A stretch of DNA of 21,296 bases, taken from NCBI GenBank assembly GCA_900660155.1, contig CABFPE010000269.1, positions 691,487 through 712,782 of the forward strand. The letters run 5' to 3'. This DNA is from Hofstenia miamia (taxonomy: Eukaryota > Xenacoelomorpha > Acoela > Hofsteniidae). Below the pieces are notes generated by a model. That model made no database searches, was not told the DNA's origin, and saw only the letters and a program-made list of their open reading frames with translations. Position numbers and translations under genes: made by a program. Of this stretch, positions 1-9,299 are shown piece by piece (the first letter of the stretch is position 1; every line of letters begins with the position of its first letter).

Positions 1-600
1 CCACTGGGTGAAGTTAAATTTATAAATATATTACAATTGGGTTTATTTTTAAAATCATATCAATGTTAAGTACCATGATTGTTGATTCACGTTTTTAAAA
101 AAATTTAAATGTTTGCTTGGAAATCTATTTTTTTATTTTTAATTTGTGTTGCATGTATTCGAAAGTAGTTAGTGCTTTTCAGAAATACGACGTTGCCTCG
201 TCCCAAGTACTATTAAACGAATTATCTTAGTTTATGCATAAAATCCCCTGAGACCAAACAACTGTCCCAGTACTACATGACTTGTAAAATCACTTTCCTA
301 ATATCAGAGATAAAAAATTCTATTTTTCAGTGGCGAGGAACTTTAATAGACAAGGAAGTTGACATGTATTCAAGGGGATGAGAGTTTCAACATTCCTTAA
401 TAATGATGAACTGTACAATATTTAAATTTTATCAATAATTTGAAATAATCCCGGTTTAATTGGCTTGGAGTTAACTACAAATGCATAAAACATTTCGAAA
501 TGAAACCAAACATTATTCTTGCAAATGTGGAAATCAATTGCACATTATAAAATTTACAGCAAATGTAACCTATTTCAAGAAAAAAAGAAGTAAGCCAAGA
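1..600. other. AT-rich spacer, nothing recognised
   Basis: No reading frame of useful length, no RNA gene and no clear repeat is visible. The stretch is AT-rich with short A and T runs and ends at the TA that precedes the mariner-type terminal sequence. Confidence 0.6.
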
Positions 601-629
601 TACGAGGGTTTACTGAAAAGTGATGCCTC
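601..629. repeat. Mariner-type terminal inverted repeat, left end
   Basis: A TA dinucleotide is followed by CGAGGGTTTACTGAAAAGTG and then ATGCCTC. From memory of the family, this resembles the ends of insect mariner elements (an ACGAGGG start with an AAGTAATGCC-like core). It lies about 160 bp beyond the transposase remnant at 788-1385, on its 3' side, where the end of a ~1.3-kb mariner should be. I could not find a convincing inverted partner on the right, so the other end is probably lost or badly diverged. Confidence 0.55.
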
Positions 630-787
630 TCAATCTGTAAATGGTTAACTGAAACTTGAGCATTTCAAATTTCAAGAAAAAAGATATTTTAAGAATATCT
701 CTTGAAAATCTTTTAAATGGTTAAACATTTTTAAAACACCGCGTCAATAAAAGGAAAATAGGTTTCTAAATGAATCAAGGTAGGAAC

Positions 788-1385
788 TCATTTCTCTACG
801 TAGTAGCCGGTGTTATCACACATTTCTGCATTTTTCGGAGGTGTTATTTTCAAAGCATTTACAGTTGAGTGGTATTATTGGGCATTTTTCGTGGATACAG
901 AATATCGATATGGATGACGTCCCTTGCATACCAACACAAAGTTGTCATTAATTGCTGATTCATCAGCTGTCACGATACTGTGCAGAAATTCGCCTCTGTC
1001 CTGTTGGTAGATCTGCAGGCTTCAACTCTTATTTGTTGGGGCTAGCATGGTTAGCAAGATACTCATCTTGCGCAAACCTGGTATCGAGATCCAGCTTGTT
1101 TTTCAGAAATCTGCAGACTCTGAAATTTCTTTCTGGGTGATTCGGCTATTGTATTGGATTATTGCATCCACTGCTTCTTTGTGAGAATCTTCTGTTGCAC
1201 TTCATAGTCGTCAGCTTCAATGTTTATCCCTGAGAACAAGTACGCCAACTTTTCTTCATCGTATTTCTTTGCCCATTTCCTTACATTGCTTACGTCAAGG
1301 CTTTCCCTTCCATAGACATTTCCCATCTGCCTGTGAATTTCAATTAGGGAATGTCCTATGCGCGTTGTTTTAACTGAAATGACAA
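788..1385 (-). pseudogene. Decayed mariner-like transposase (Mos1-type HTH)
   Basis: Read on the minus strand, several frames carry successive pieces of one mariner transposase. Near 1385 is a start-like TTG followed by SFQLKQRA. At about 1247-1355 the peptide HSLIEIHRQMGNVYGRESLD and then VSNVRKWAKKYDEEK match the N-terminal helix-turn-helix of Mos1-type transposases. Further on come a VCAR piece, EFLHSIVTADES with the first catalytic Asp (T-x-DE motif), and at the end a TGYYVEK-stop that resembles the family C-terminus. The distance from the TADES motif to the C-terminus is only about 120-150 nt, against roughly 500 expected, so the second and third catalytic acids are deleted. In-frame stops and frameshifts are present throughout. 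The product would be a nuclear cut-and-paste transposase; this copy cannot make one. Assignment rests on motif order recognised by eye. Confidence 0.68.
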
Positions 1386-3380
1386 ATTACTTGCACTTGC
1401 CTCCATTTGACGGCCATTGTATCCATAACTATGCAAGCTATGAATTTAAATTTTTACTTAATGTCTGGTTGAAAATCCGATAAGGCAATTGTAGGGACTA
1501 CGGATCCGTAAGACGAAGTATTTGATTAAATGTCTTTTATGACTGATGGCAAAATTCGTAAAATAATTTGAAACTACAAAAAAATAATTGATTTAAAAAA
1601 GTTGAAGTCGCCTATAATTTTCCTCATGGAAAGTCTTGTGATGGCGGATATTGACCCCCGAAATTGCTTTCAATAATTAATTGGGAGGAATTTTGTGTCA
1701 CTTAACTGGTTATTGCATTATTTACTGCAAATCGAATATTCAATTCAAATGTTATTGAAAAAACTGATGGCAACGCAGATCTCAGATCTCAATTATCAGA
1801 TTTTCTAATGTAACATAAATGACATAAAAACATCTTTTTTCAAAATAGGGTTTTTACCAACAGGGACGGCATAGCAACAGTCTAGTTTTTCGTTTGAAGG
1901 CCTATTACATCTATAAACTGCTAAATTAACAAAATGTTCATAGTATTTATTGCATAGTACATTCACAGTTTCTCAACTGAAACTTTGATCAAGTGATTGG
2001 CGTGAAGCAATTTTCCATCATGTGATGCTTTCAGATTTTAGATAGTTACGAGCATTCAAAACTTTTTTATAGAATTAATCCCAAATTGTGACAAAAATTC
2101 ATTGATTACTTAGGGCTAAGAAGAACTATTTTAAAACATACATGCGTGCCCTTCTACTATTTACGCTAATAAAACTGTGCTATGATGTTATTCAGAGAAA
2201 TTTGACTTTCGCGAAAGAATCTAATCGGCTAAGAATCGAACTAAATAAACTTTCAGCGTCTGGACATTTAATATTCAAGCTACTCATCAGAGTCAGAGGC
2301 CTATCTGGGGTGAAATTCACGGGACGTGGGATTTAGAAAGAGGGGATCTTCAAGAAAATGCATGGATGTTTCTTATAAAAATAATTCGTTCTTATAAATG
2401 TGTAATAAGAATATAAAAGCAATTTATTGTAAAAATGTGTACATTTTCCTTTAGACTCTTCAACTCAAAGGGTCGGTGTTTAAAATAAACATTTCTTAAG
2501 AGAATGCCTCTTAATTTTTAATGGCTATCAACTATATGTTTTCTATAAAATCATGTCAATTACCATTAGCATTAGGTCACTTACCCTATTTTTTCGTGTT
2601 TCTCAACCATTGAGAAAGTAAAGTGTGAGAAAGAAAGATTCATTTGATAAAGAACGTGAATCACAGGCACAACGATGCCAGCGCAGTGCTATGTGTGACA
2701 TATACATATTATGATCCCACCAAAATGGACCTAACTAGCAAAATTATCTATTAATGGAATAGAAAGTTGCTTCAGAAGTCAATCATCTCCTCTAATAATT
2801 TAAGTGTAAAACAACATCAGGCTTAGATGAGCACATAGGAATAGCGTTGAGCACTTTTGAAATCAAAATCCAAATGATCTCGGTCATACCAGCTTTTAAC
2901 AAATCAATATCAGGAGATTGTAAGTACAGGGTGCAACAGGCAAACGCCTTCTTTTAATATTTAAAATTGAGGCAAACATTATTTAGTTTTTTAAGTTTAT
3001 TGCCCCATGCCAAAAGTTGATACGATTGACTCAATGCAATGGCGGATCCATGCTGTCATAGTTTCTAAAGAGTTCGCTTCTAAATTGTGATTTAAAAAGG
3101 CAATGAGCGAGGTTTTAGCTTTGCATAGACGCAAGGACACATGTCTTAACCAATGTAAGTTTGCAGCAAGTTGAACTCCAAGATGAGTATGATGAGGAGA
3201 AAGGAGAAAAGTTCACAGAGAGGGGGGAGATCAACATGGTTTGGTTTTAGTACCAATATGTTACTTAACTTCTTTTCTTCATTACGTATGTGAAGTATGG
3301 CATAGGCTGGCGTAGAACAACGAAAATCATAGGCGGCAATAACAGTATGTAATTATACAGTATGTAAATTAACTCTCTCC
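1386..3380. other. AT-rich spacer, no assignable gene
   Basis: About 2 kb between two mariner remnants. An open frame of 64 codons at 2142-2336 has no recognisable domain or start context and is best taken as chance. The segment 2930-3330 is somewhat less AT-rich and begins with TACAGGGTG after a TA, which could be a transposon edge, but I found no inverted partner. No tRNA, tandem repeat or conserved motif was seen. Confidence 0.5.
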
Positions 3381-3400
3381 GGAAAAAGTATTTTGCTCTC

Positions 3401-3463
3401 AAATAGCTGAAAATTAATATTTTCCCTCCAAACCAATTTTACTGAATGCACAATGAACATATA
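3401..3463 (+). repeat. Left terminal inverted repeat of the mariner-like element
   Basis: Reverse complement matches 4569-4632 with six substitutions and one single-base indel by hand alignment. The shared core includes CTCCAAACCAATTTTAC. It ends about 20 bp from the transposase stop codon at 3484. Confidence 0.88.
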
Positions 3464-3483
3464 TTTTATTTAAAACAACAAAA

Positions 3484-4459
3484 TCAACCGTATTGTTCAA
3501 TATGACCACCACCGCTTTCTACACAAAGAATGTACCTTTTGCGCAAACTATCAAACACTCGTTCAAGCATATCTTCATCAATAGCATGCACAACAGACGT
3601 AATTTCTTTCTTTAATTCCTCGATGGATTGATAAACGACGTTCGGACGATAAACATGAGTTTTCACAAAGCCCCAAAGAAAGAAGTCTAATGGAGTTAAG
3701 TCGGGGCTTTGCGCAGCCCAATGAATTGGTCCATCATGGCCAATCCTCCAATGTCTTGCTGGAAAATTAGAGTTGCTCTTTGCCGTCGACTGAGCTGTGG
3801 AGCGAAATAATTCTTCAACATGTCTTGATGTTTCTCTGCTGTCACAGTCCTGTCAAAGAACTACGGACCAAAGAGCTGTCCTCTTCTCAATGCACACCAC
3901 GCGTTGAATTTAGGTGATTGATGAACCACTTAATGGATTACATTAGGATTTTCGTAATCCCAATATCGACAGTCATGTTTGAGAACATGCCCACTTTTGC
4001 GGAAAGTCGCCTCATCAGAAAAACAAATGTTCTGCAGATGGTTATTATCAATCAAGTCAACAAACTGTTGACACATCATCAGACGGGCGGCATGATCATT
4101 GTCGAACCAAGCTTGGGTGTTTTGGAACTTGTAGACTTTCATTCCTGCCGATGTAAGAGACTTGTGAACAGTCGGATGTGAAACATCGTCTATCTGCTGC
4201 GATTTCCGTTTGGAAGAAGATGGGTTATGATGGAAATCACTTTCTATTTCCATAGCCTTGCTTTCGTATTTGATCTTCCACTTCTCGGTAGGTCCTCTAC
4301 AGAACCTGTTAATACAAATTGGTCAAACGTGGAAGTGACCGTTTTATCTGTTGGTTGACGCGTCTCGAATTTTCTTCACCACGCTCTCTGAACCAGCATG
4401 AAAGACTTAATTTCTACCATTTCAAGCAGAATGAACGCCCTTTTCTCAGTGGAAAGCAT
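3484..4459 (-). pseudogene. Mariner-like transposase with stops, frameshift and deletion
   Basis: Start chosen at the ATG at 4457-4459 (MLSTEKRAF), which aligns with the usual N-terminus. Domain order: first helix-turn-helix with LVQRAW (4459-4379), the linker motif TGSVEDLPRSGRS (about 4310-4265), a second helix-turn-helix (NPSSSKRKSQQ), the first catalytic Asp in CFSDEATF, WCALRRGQLFGP, the second Asp in FQQD, and the third acidic segment SPDLTPLDFF, ending at a TGA at 3484-3486. Lesions visible: TGA at 4376-4378, a frameshift at about 4255-4275, TAA at 3930-3932, TAG at 3861-3863, and a deletion with frame change at 3754-3766 that joins FQQD directly to FPARHW. After allowing for the deletion the length is about 340 residues, normal for mariner. 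It would act in the nucleus on the flanking inverted repeats; this copy is dead. Confidence 0.9.
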
Positions 4460-4568
4460 TTTGCAAGTAAAGTGGACGAATTGCTTTCTCTTTTTCTTTA
4501 AATCCTTTAAATCTTCTGTTAGATATATAAGAAATGGCGGTTGTCCTGCAAACCAGTAAAAACCAAAA

Positions 4569-4632
4569 TATATGTTCATTTTTGCATTTGGTAAAATTGG
4601 TTTGGAGTGAAAATATTTATTTTCGGCTATTT
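4569..4632 (-). repeat. Right terminal inverted repeat of the mariner-like element
   Basis: Inverted partner of 3401-3463. It lies about 110 bp upstream of the transposase start, as expected for a mariner 5' untranslated region. Outward of 4632 the match falls to weak similarity up to about 4651. Confidence 0.88.
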
Positions 4633-4651
4633 AGGGTTAAATTGTTTACCC

Positions 4652-6107
4652 AATTGCAAAGTTATCTGCACTTTTCTCTAAATTGTATTAGTAATATATT
4701 TGGAATCTTTGATAAAATCAATGTTGCAATGGTTGTATGACTGTTTAAGTCATACTAATAATCATTTATTAGAATAATTTTCTTTTATTAGAAAATGTCA
4801 ATAACTAAAATCGGTGTTTACATTCAGGTTCAGTGTAAAAGGGAAAATATAACATCCCATCCTCTGAACATCAGGTTTAACGAGATCTAAATCAGATCAG
4901 TTTTGATGCCAAGGCAGCTCATGTTGGAAGTACTGGCGACTAATCACTACTATCGACAGATTTGTACAAACGCGTGTACTTGGCAAGCTTATTGACATGT
5001 TTTCCTTCTGGGACTTAGAATCCCCGTTTTGAGGTCTGTGGATGAAAATATTTTTCTATCAACAGAAATTCCGTAAATTTATGGACGGGAACTTGTTAGT
5101 TGCAATAAATCTTCATTGTATAACAATGATTCTTCGTTATTGCCATCAATTAATTCCGGATCTTGAGAAATCTAAAAAATCACATTTATTGCAAGATATC
5201 ATTAACAAAAATATTAAAATGTAATAATAATGCACCAATTAGTACTAAATGCTATTAATAAAATATTGCATTACAAATGAAAAATTTCATTGCCTTACCA
5301 GCTGTCTGCGTAATTTTTGGAGACTTTTATTTTGTTCTGCCACTCACATCTTCAAATCAGTAACCACCGTTTTTGATTCTCTTGTTATGATTAATGTTTC
5401 ATGTTAACTAAACTGAGTTTCTTGCATTGTAACGAAACCTTACATTTATTTTTGTACAAGAGCACTCGGGCTCTTTTCTAAATGTTAATATTGAGACACT
5501 TTTTCTAGTGGTGTTTGAGAAGTTCTCAAATCATGCCTTTGCACACGCGTTTCAGAACTTTCCTAAATACAATTTTCTGTTAAAAGTAGTAAGTAAGGCA
5601 GAATTAAAATGTGATGTGTAAAGAAGAAAGCTTAAAGAAAAATGTATGCCGGCTCTAAGGTATCGTCCAACGTACTGATGTTTAATGAGGAATAGCCCAT
5701 AATTTCCTCCAGTTTTGCGAGTTTGGCCTTAACTAGCTTTTCTGTTCCTAAATTAGGAGTAAAACAATTATAATTTATACAACCGCTAGCTGAGAATCGG
5801 CCCTCGAAATTTCCAAACAAAATTTTAGCCTAAACTAGTCTTTCAAGCACATCGACCTCGGCCATTTTGAATGATTGCTATGTATGACATAGTAGGATTT
5901 CTCCACATCAATATAAAAAAGAAAAGATATCAAGTGTCATTCTAAATAACCAATCAATAATTAGTAAATGTTATTCGCTACATCAATTAACTCGATATAA
6001 AATTCGATTACATTAAAATGATGTAAAAATGTAAGAAATTCTAGTGATTTTGTTTAAGCATGCATTTATTATAGCTAGTATATGTATTCGTTATTTCGTT
6101 AGCATAT
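4652..6107. other. AT-rich spacer, nothing recognised
   Basis: Open frames of about 60 codons at 5042-5224 (+) and 5632-5820 (-) have no recognisable domain. No inverted repeat pair, RNA gene or microsatellite of note was found. A mosaic of old repeats cannot be excluded by eye. Confidence 0.5.
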
Positions 6108-6755
6108 TTAAAAAAATAGTAGTGAAAAGTTACATCGCACACCCCAATTTACAAGTTTGCGATCACCATTGTACGTAACACATCCCCAAACCATTAGACT
6201 GACACCGCCATGTTTCACTGTCTTGCAAGTATACGGAGGCTTAAGTGCGGTTATTGGAGGCCTTCTGCATAACTGGCGACCATGATCAAGCAGCTTAAAT
6301 GTCGACTCATCCGAAAAGATCCAACTTTTCCATTCATCCAACGACCAATGAGCTCTTCTTTTTGCAAAGGAAAGTCTTACACGAATTTGTTTTGTACGTA
6401 GAACGAGCTTTTGTCGACAAACATAACTTCTGAGACCATATCTGACCAATATACGACGTACCGTACTGATTGAAATAGAAAGATGTGGCTGAAAGTTTCT
6501 GGCAAGCTCAACCGCTGTAAGTTTTGGGTTCTGTTTGCAACCAATCACAAGCCTCGATCGAAATCTTTTTGTTGTTATTCGTGCTCTGCCACTTCTTGGA
6601 CGGTCATTCGCATTCGCATGCGTCTCAATTTTCTTGATAATAGCTTGTATGCCTGTTTTGGAAATCATTAACTGCTTAGAGATCGTACATTGCGAGCACT
6701 TTTGACTATGTAGAAGAATAACTCTTTCACGCAAACTTGCATCTATTCGAGGCAT
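6108..6755 (-). pseudogene. Tc1-like transposase, C-terminal half missing
   Basis: An open frame of 215 codons from an ATG at 6753-6755. Residues 1-45 form the N-terminal helix-turn-helix (MPRIDASLRERVILLHSQ). Residues 52-63 are the GRPR-like linker DRPRSGRARITT, which Tc1 proteins use for minor-groove DNA contact. Residues 64-120 are the second helix-turn-helix. The first catalytic Asp is D149 in IFSDESTF, followed by GGVSLMVWGC at 183-192. Normal Tc1 transposases are about 340 residues and go on to a second Asp (QQDN type) and a Glu. Here homology stops at about residue 198 and the frame runs into unrelated or terminal-repeat sequence (LVNWGVRCNFS) before a TAA. The N-terminal half is unbroken, so the loss looks like one large deletion rather than gradual decay. 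It would be inactive, though it might still bind DNA if expressed. Confidence 0.9.
6122..6138 (+). repeat. Motif AGTGAAAAGTTACATCG at the end of the Tc1 remnant
   Basis: A near copy (AGTGAAAAGTAATACATCG) occurs at 6797-6815 on the other side of the transposase, in the same orientation rather than inverted. The 6122 copy sits where the 3' terminal repeat of the element would be, just inside the truncated reading frame. It may be a Tc1 terminus. Confidence 0.5.
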
Positions 6756-6796
6756 GATTAATGCATTAAAATGAAATTTGAGCGCATCAAAACAGT

Positions 6797-6815
6797 GAAA
6801 AGTAATACATCGAAT
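6797..6815 (+). repeat. Direct partner of the 6122-6138 motif
   Basis: AGTGAAAAGTAATACATCG lies 42 bp upstream of the Tc1 start codon. A Tc1 element should have its two ends inverted, so this same-orientation copy is either the end of a different, neighbouring copy or coincidence. Confidence 0.4.
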
Positions 6816-6933
6816 GCTATTGGTTTATCATTATTATTAGATGGCGCTATGCATAAAAAACAGTTGGGTTGTCTAAGACTTGTGTAAATACCGTTTTGTT
6901 TGCTTTTTATTCCAATTCATGTCACGTATACCC

Positions 6934-7222
6934 CGTTTACACGTAACATGAGACATGCATGTCTTATGTTTTCAATGAGCGAATGTCACGTCTAAACACC
7001 CAAAACACGCGACACTTGAAAAACATTCGAATATCAAAAGATTTTGATTTTCTCGAGTATCTTATGTTTTGTGTCACCGTGTAAACACCCAAAACATGAG
7101 ACATGCATGTACCACGATTTAACACAAATTAGAACAATATTACTAATCAAAGTTAACAACTAAATTGATCATATTTTTAGCCGAAATTATTGTGATGTGG
7201 TTAATAAAATCTCGATTTCTTG
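6934..7222 (+). repeat. Left arm of the long inverted repeat
   Basis: The outer ~170 bp (6934-7110) contains three related sub-units at 6936-6964, 6990-7016 and 7079-7110, built on TAAACACCCAAAACA and the palindrome AGACATGCATGTCT (perfect at 6951-6964). The inner part (about 7111-7222) pairs with 9300-9418 at about 85% by eye, including AAATTGATCATATTTTTAGC. Compared with the two plus-strand copies (8112 and 9468), this arm lacks about 22 bases between TTTTTCAAGTG and CGCGTG. Confidence 0.82.
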
Positions 7223-8088
7223 TATTTTATTATACATAAGTGATTCCACTCCCGTAATGAAATTAATAATTTTAAAAATTGAACATCTGCCTTGAATATT
7301 CTTACTTTTAGTATATAAAATATTGCAAATTCCATTCTCATTAATGCAAACTGTTTGAATTAGAATTCCCTCATGGACTACTAAAATGTGCATATAGTTA
7401 TACTGATTTTCTACAAAATATGTGGATACAAACACAATTTATAAATGTTCAAAAATCATTTCTCAAATGACAAGCATTGCGAATTTTAAGCATAGTTTTA
7501 CAATTCGAATAGGTCTGTAATTAATGAATCTGTATTATATAAAAACGAGCTTTTCATTTTAATAGAAACATATTTTGTATAAACTTTAAAACAGCATTTT
7601 GGTAAATATTCAAACTTCTTTAATATTACTATAAAATACTGAATGATCATTAATAGGGTCCGGTTAAAGCCGATTAATCAGGTTAAAATCCGGTTAAGAA
7701 ATTCTATTTGATTTTCAAAGTTTATTGATTACAATGATTGCAGTGTTACAAAACAATAGAAAGAGTGGCAAAGATGCAAAGGATTCTTCCTTGTCGTAAT
7801 TCTAGTACCGGTACTAATCTACATTCAAATTGTAGAATATCAATATTTGAAAAAAATCATCAAAATTAAGAGAAAATGCTGCCCCTACTCCAACATGTTT
7901 GAATTCGCATTGTTGTTGTCAGATTATATTTTAAATAGATAAAATCATTCATAAAGTTCTAAATTTCTTATTCTATTCCATTTTGTGTAACTACATACAT
8001 TTCTGACATTAAATTTTGATAGACTTTGCGTTCATTTTCATTAATGTTTCTTAAAATTTCATGTCTAGAATTCCGAGGGCGATATACA
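7223..8088. other. Interior of the inverted-repeat unit, non-coding
   Basis: AT-rich, no credible gene. TCCGGTTAA occurs at about 7660 and 7689 and again near 8896, suggesting the remains of another repeat. Confidence 0.5.
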
Positions 8089-8111
8089 TACATGTATATA
8101 TATATATATAN
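8089..8111. repeat. (TA)n microsatellite ending at an undetermined base
   Basis: An ACATACATG lead-in is followed by alternating TA up to an N at 8111. The duplicated block starts immediately after the N, so the exact junction and repeat length are unreliable. Confidence 0.85.
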
Positions 8112-8769
8112 ACACGATGACACGAGACATAAGACACTCGAGAAAATCAAAATCTTTTGATATTGGAATGTTTTTCAAGTGCCCTACTTGAGAGGTTGAA
8201 TGTCGCGTGTTTTGGGTGTTTAGACGTGACATTCGCTCATTGAAAACACAAGATATGCATGTCTCATATCACGTGTAAACAGTGTATTACTATTTTTATA
8301 TTTTATAGCTTAACACATTCTCTACCATGTCACTCACATGTGAGCGACAGCTGCATTTTCAAAAGATCCTCGTCACTCATATATGAATCACGCCTGGTTT
8401 ATTTTATATAACCAGAACTCATCTTTGGTACCAATGCTTTTATTCGCCAAACTCTTTTGGTACATTTGTTAAGTTTTTTATCATATTGTGAAGTACATTT
8501 ACAGTGACATTAATTCTCTTGCCTTTTTCGTTTCCGCCTTAGTTTTTGTAAGGTACAATTAAAGATTAGAAATATAAACATTTTATTTGATAGAACCACA
8601 AACTACAACAAAAAATTAGAAACATTTCTTTGTGTGGTGTTGTCCAAAGCACGAGATGCAAAATGGTTTATTGCCACATGGTACACATAAAGTATTTACT
8701 AGTTTTGCCCGTTTCCTAGCAACTTCTCGGCCTTCAGTTCTTTGAATTTGCTCATAACAAAGGACACAT
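8112..8769 (+). repeat. Near-identical duplicate of 9468-10122
   Basis: Read side by side the two blocks differ at about four single bases and two short indels (TT at about 8450, one C at 8715-8716) over ~656 bp. The block holds part of the long-repeat arm, the TTAA target (8310-8313), the piggyBac terminal repeat and the 3' end of its transposase. It therefore copies a host/piggyBac junction and must post-date that insertion. It is bordered by (TA)n on both sides. Confidence 0.95.
8616..8769 (-). pseudogene. piggyBac transposase C-terminal zinc-domain fragment (duplicate)
   Basis: Part of the duplicated block. On the minus strand it reads without a break through C-x2-C pairs CVLC, CVPC and CISC, then FGQHH and a TAA at 8616-8618. 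This is the Cys-rich C-terminal domain that piggyBac transposases use for terminal-repeat binding (family knowledge). The parental copy has lost one base here and is out of frame, so this fragment shows the earlier state. It has no N-terminus or promoter of its own. Confidence 0.85.
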
Positions 8770-8787
8770 ATATATATATATATATAT
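8769..8787. repeat. (TA)n microsatellite at the right edge of the duplicate
   Basis: Alternating TA begins exactly where similarity to the parental block ends (ACACAT in both, then TATATA here against CTTCTT there). Confidence 0.9.
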
Positions 8788-9299
8788 CAACATCAACTTT
8801 ATGTTAGCACATATAGGAATGGACCAATTTCATTTTGAAGGATAGAAATAGAGTATATTTTTCTTTTTAATTTAAATATTTTCTGATTTTCAAGGATCCG
8901 GTTAAAGTTAAGATATCCGGTCCGATTAAATTATATTGGGAAGCACAGAACTAATCATTAATAATATTTTTATGTATATAATCCCAAATCGCAAAATTTT
9001 AAGATTTCAATCACTTAACACAGAATATCGCAAACAAATAATATTAAGACTCACATTTAATGCCTAAATTCTTGCAATTTCTGGAAAGGTTTTCTTCTTT
9101 AGATCCCTGTTCTTATAACAGGAATCGAGACATCCCATAAAAAAGCTGTTGCCTCACTGCCTCTATCAACTTTAATTCTAAACCATCAGTCATGATACTG
9201 TTAAATATTGATTCACATTTACTTATTCTCTATTCCAATCAAAAGCATAACAATTTTACTCACATAGAATTTATTTAATTATTTAGTACTAAACAAAGT
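8788..9299. other. Interior of the inverted-repeat unit, non-coding
   Basis: AT-rich, with no gene or strong repeat. It includes one TCCGGTTAA copy at about 8896. Similarity to 7223-7650 in inverted orientation is too weak to support extending the arms. Confidence 0.5.

Larger units (their letters stand above)
3381..4651 (-). mobile_element. Mariner-like DNA transposon, non-autonomous by mutation
   Basis: Roughly 1.27 kb, the usual size for a full mariner. It consists of strong inverted repeats (3401-3463 and 4569-4632), a weaker outward continuation of the repeats to about 3381 and 4651, and one broken transposase reading frame between them on the minus strand. Exact ends and TA duplications are not clear because the outermost bases have diverged. 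This lineage differs from the remnant at 788-1385: its C-terminal catalytic segment is SPDLTPLDFFLWG, the type often seen in ant, spider and cnidarian genomes (family knowledge, from memory). Confidence 0.85.

Noticed and set aside
2142..2336. 64-codon open frame on the plus strand
   Set aside because: No domain, no supporting context, and in DNA of this composition such a length is expected by chance.
2930..3330. Possible transposon edge (TACAGGGTG) with a less AT-rich body
   Set aside because: No inverted partner, target duplication or coding homology was found.
3918..4181. 87-codon plus-strand open frame
   Set aside because: Antisense shadow of the mariner transposase segment containing CFSDEATF.
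5042..5224. 60-codon plus-strand frame, possible small gene
   Set aside because: No signal peptide, membrane segment, domain or splice context that would support it.
7223..9299. Extending the long inverted repeat further inward
   Set aside because: Comparison of 7223-7650 with the inverse of 8900-9299 showed only short AT-rich matches, no better than background.
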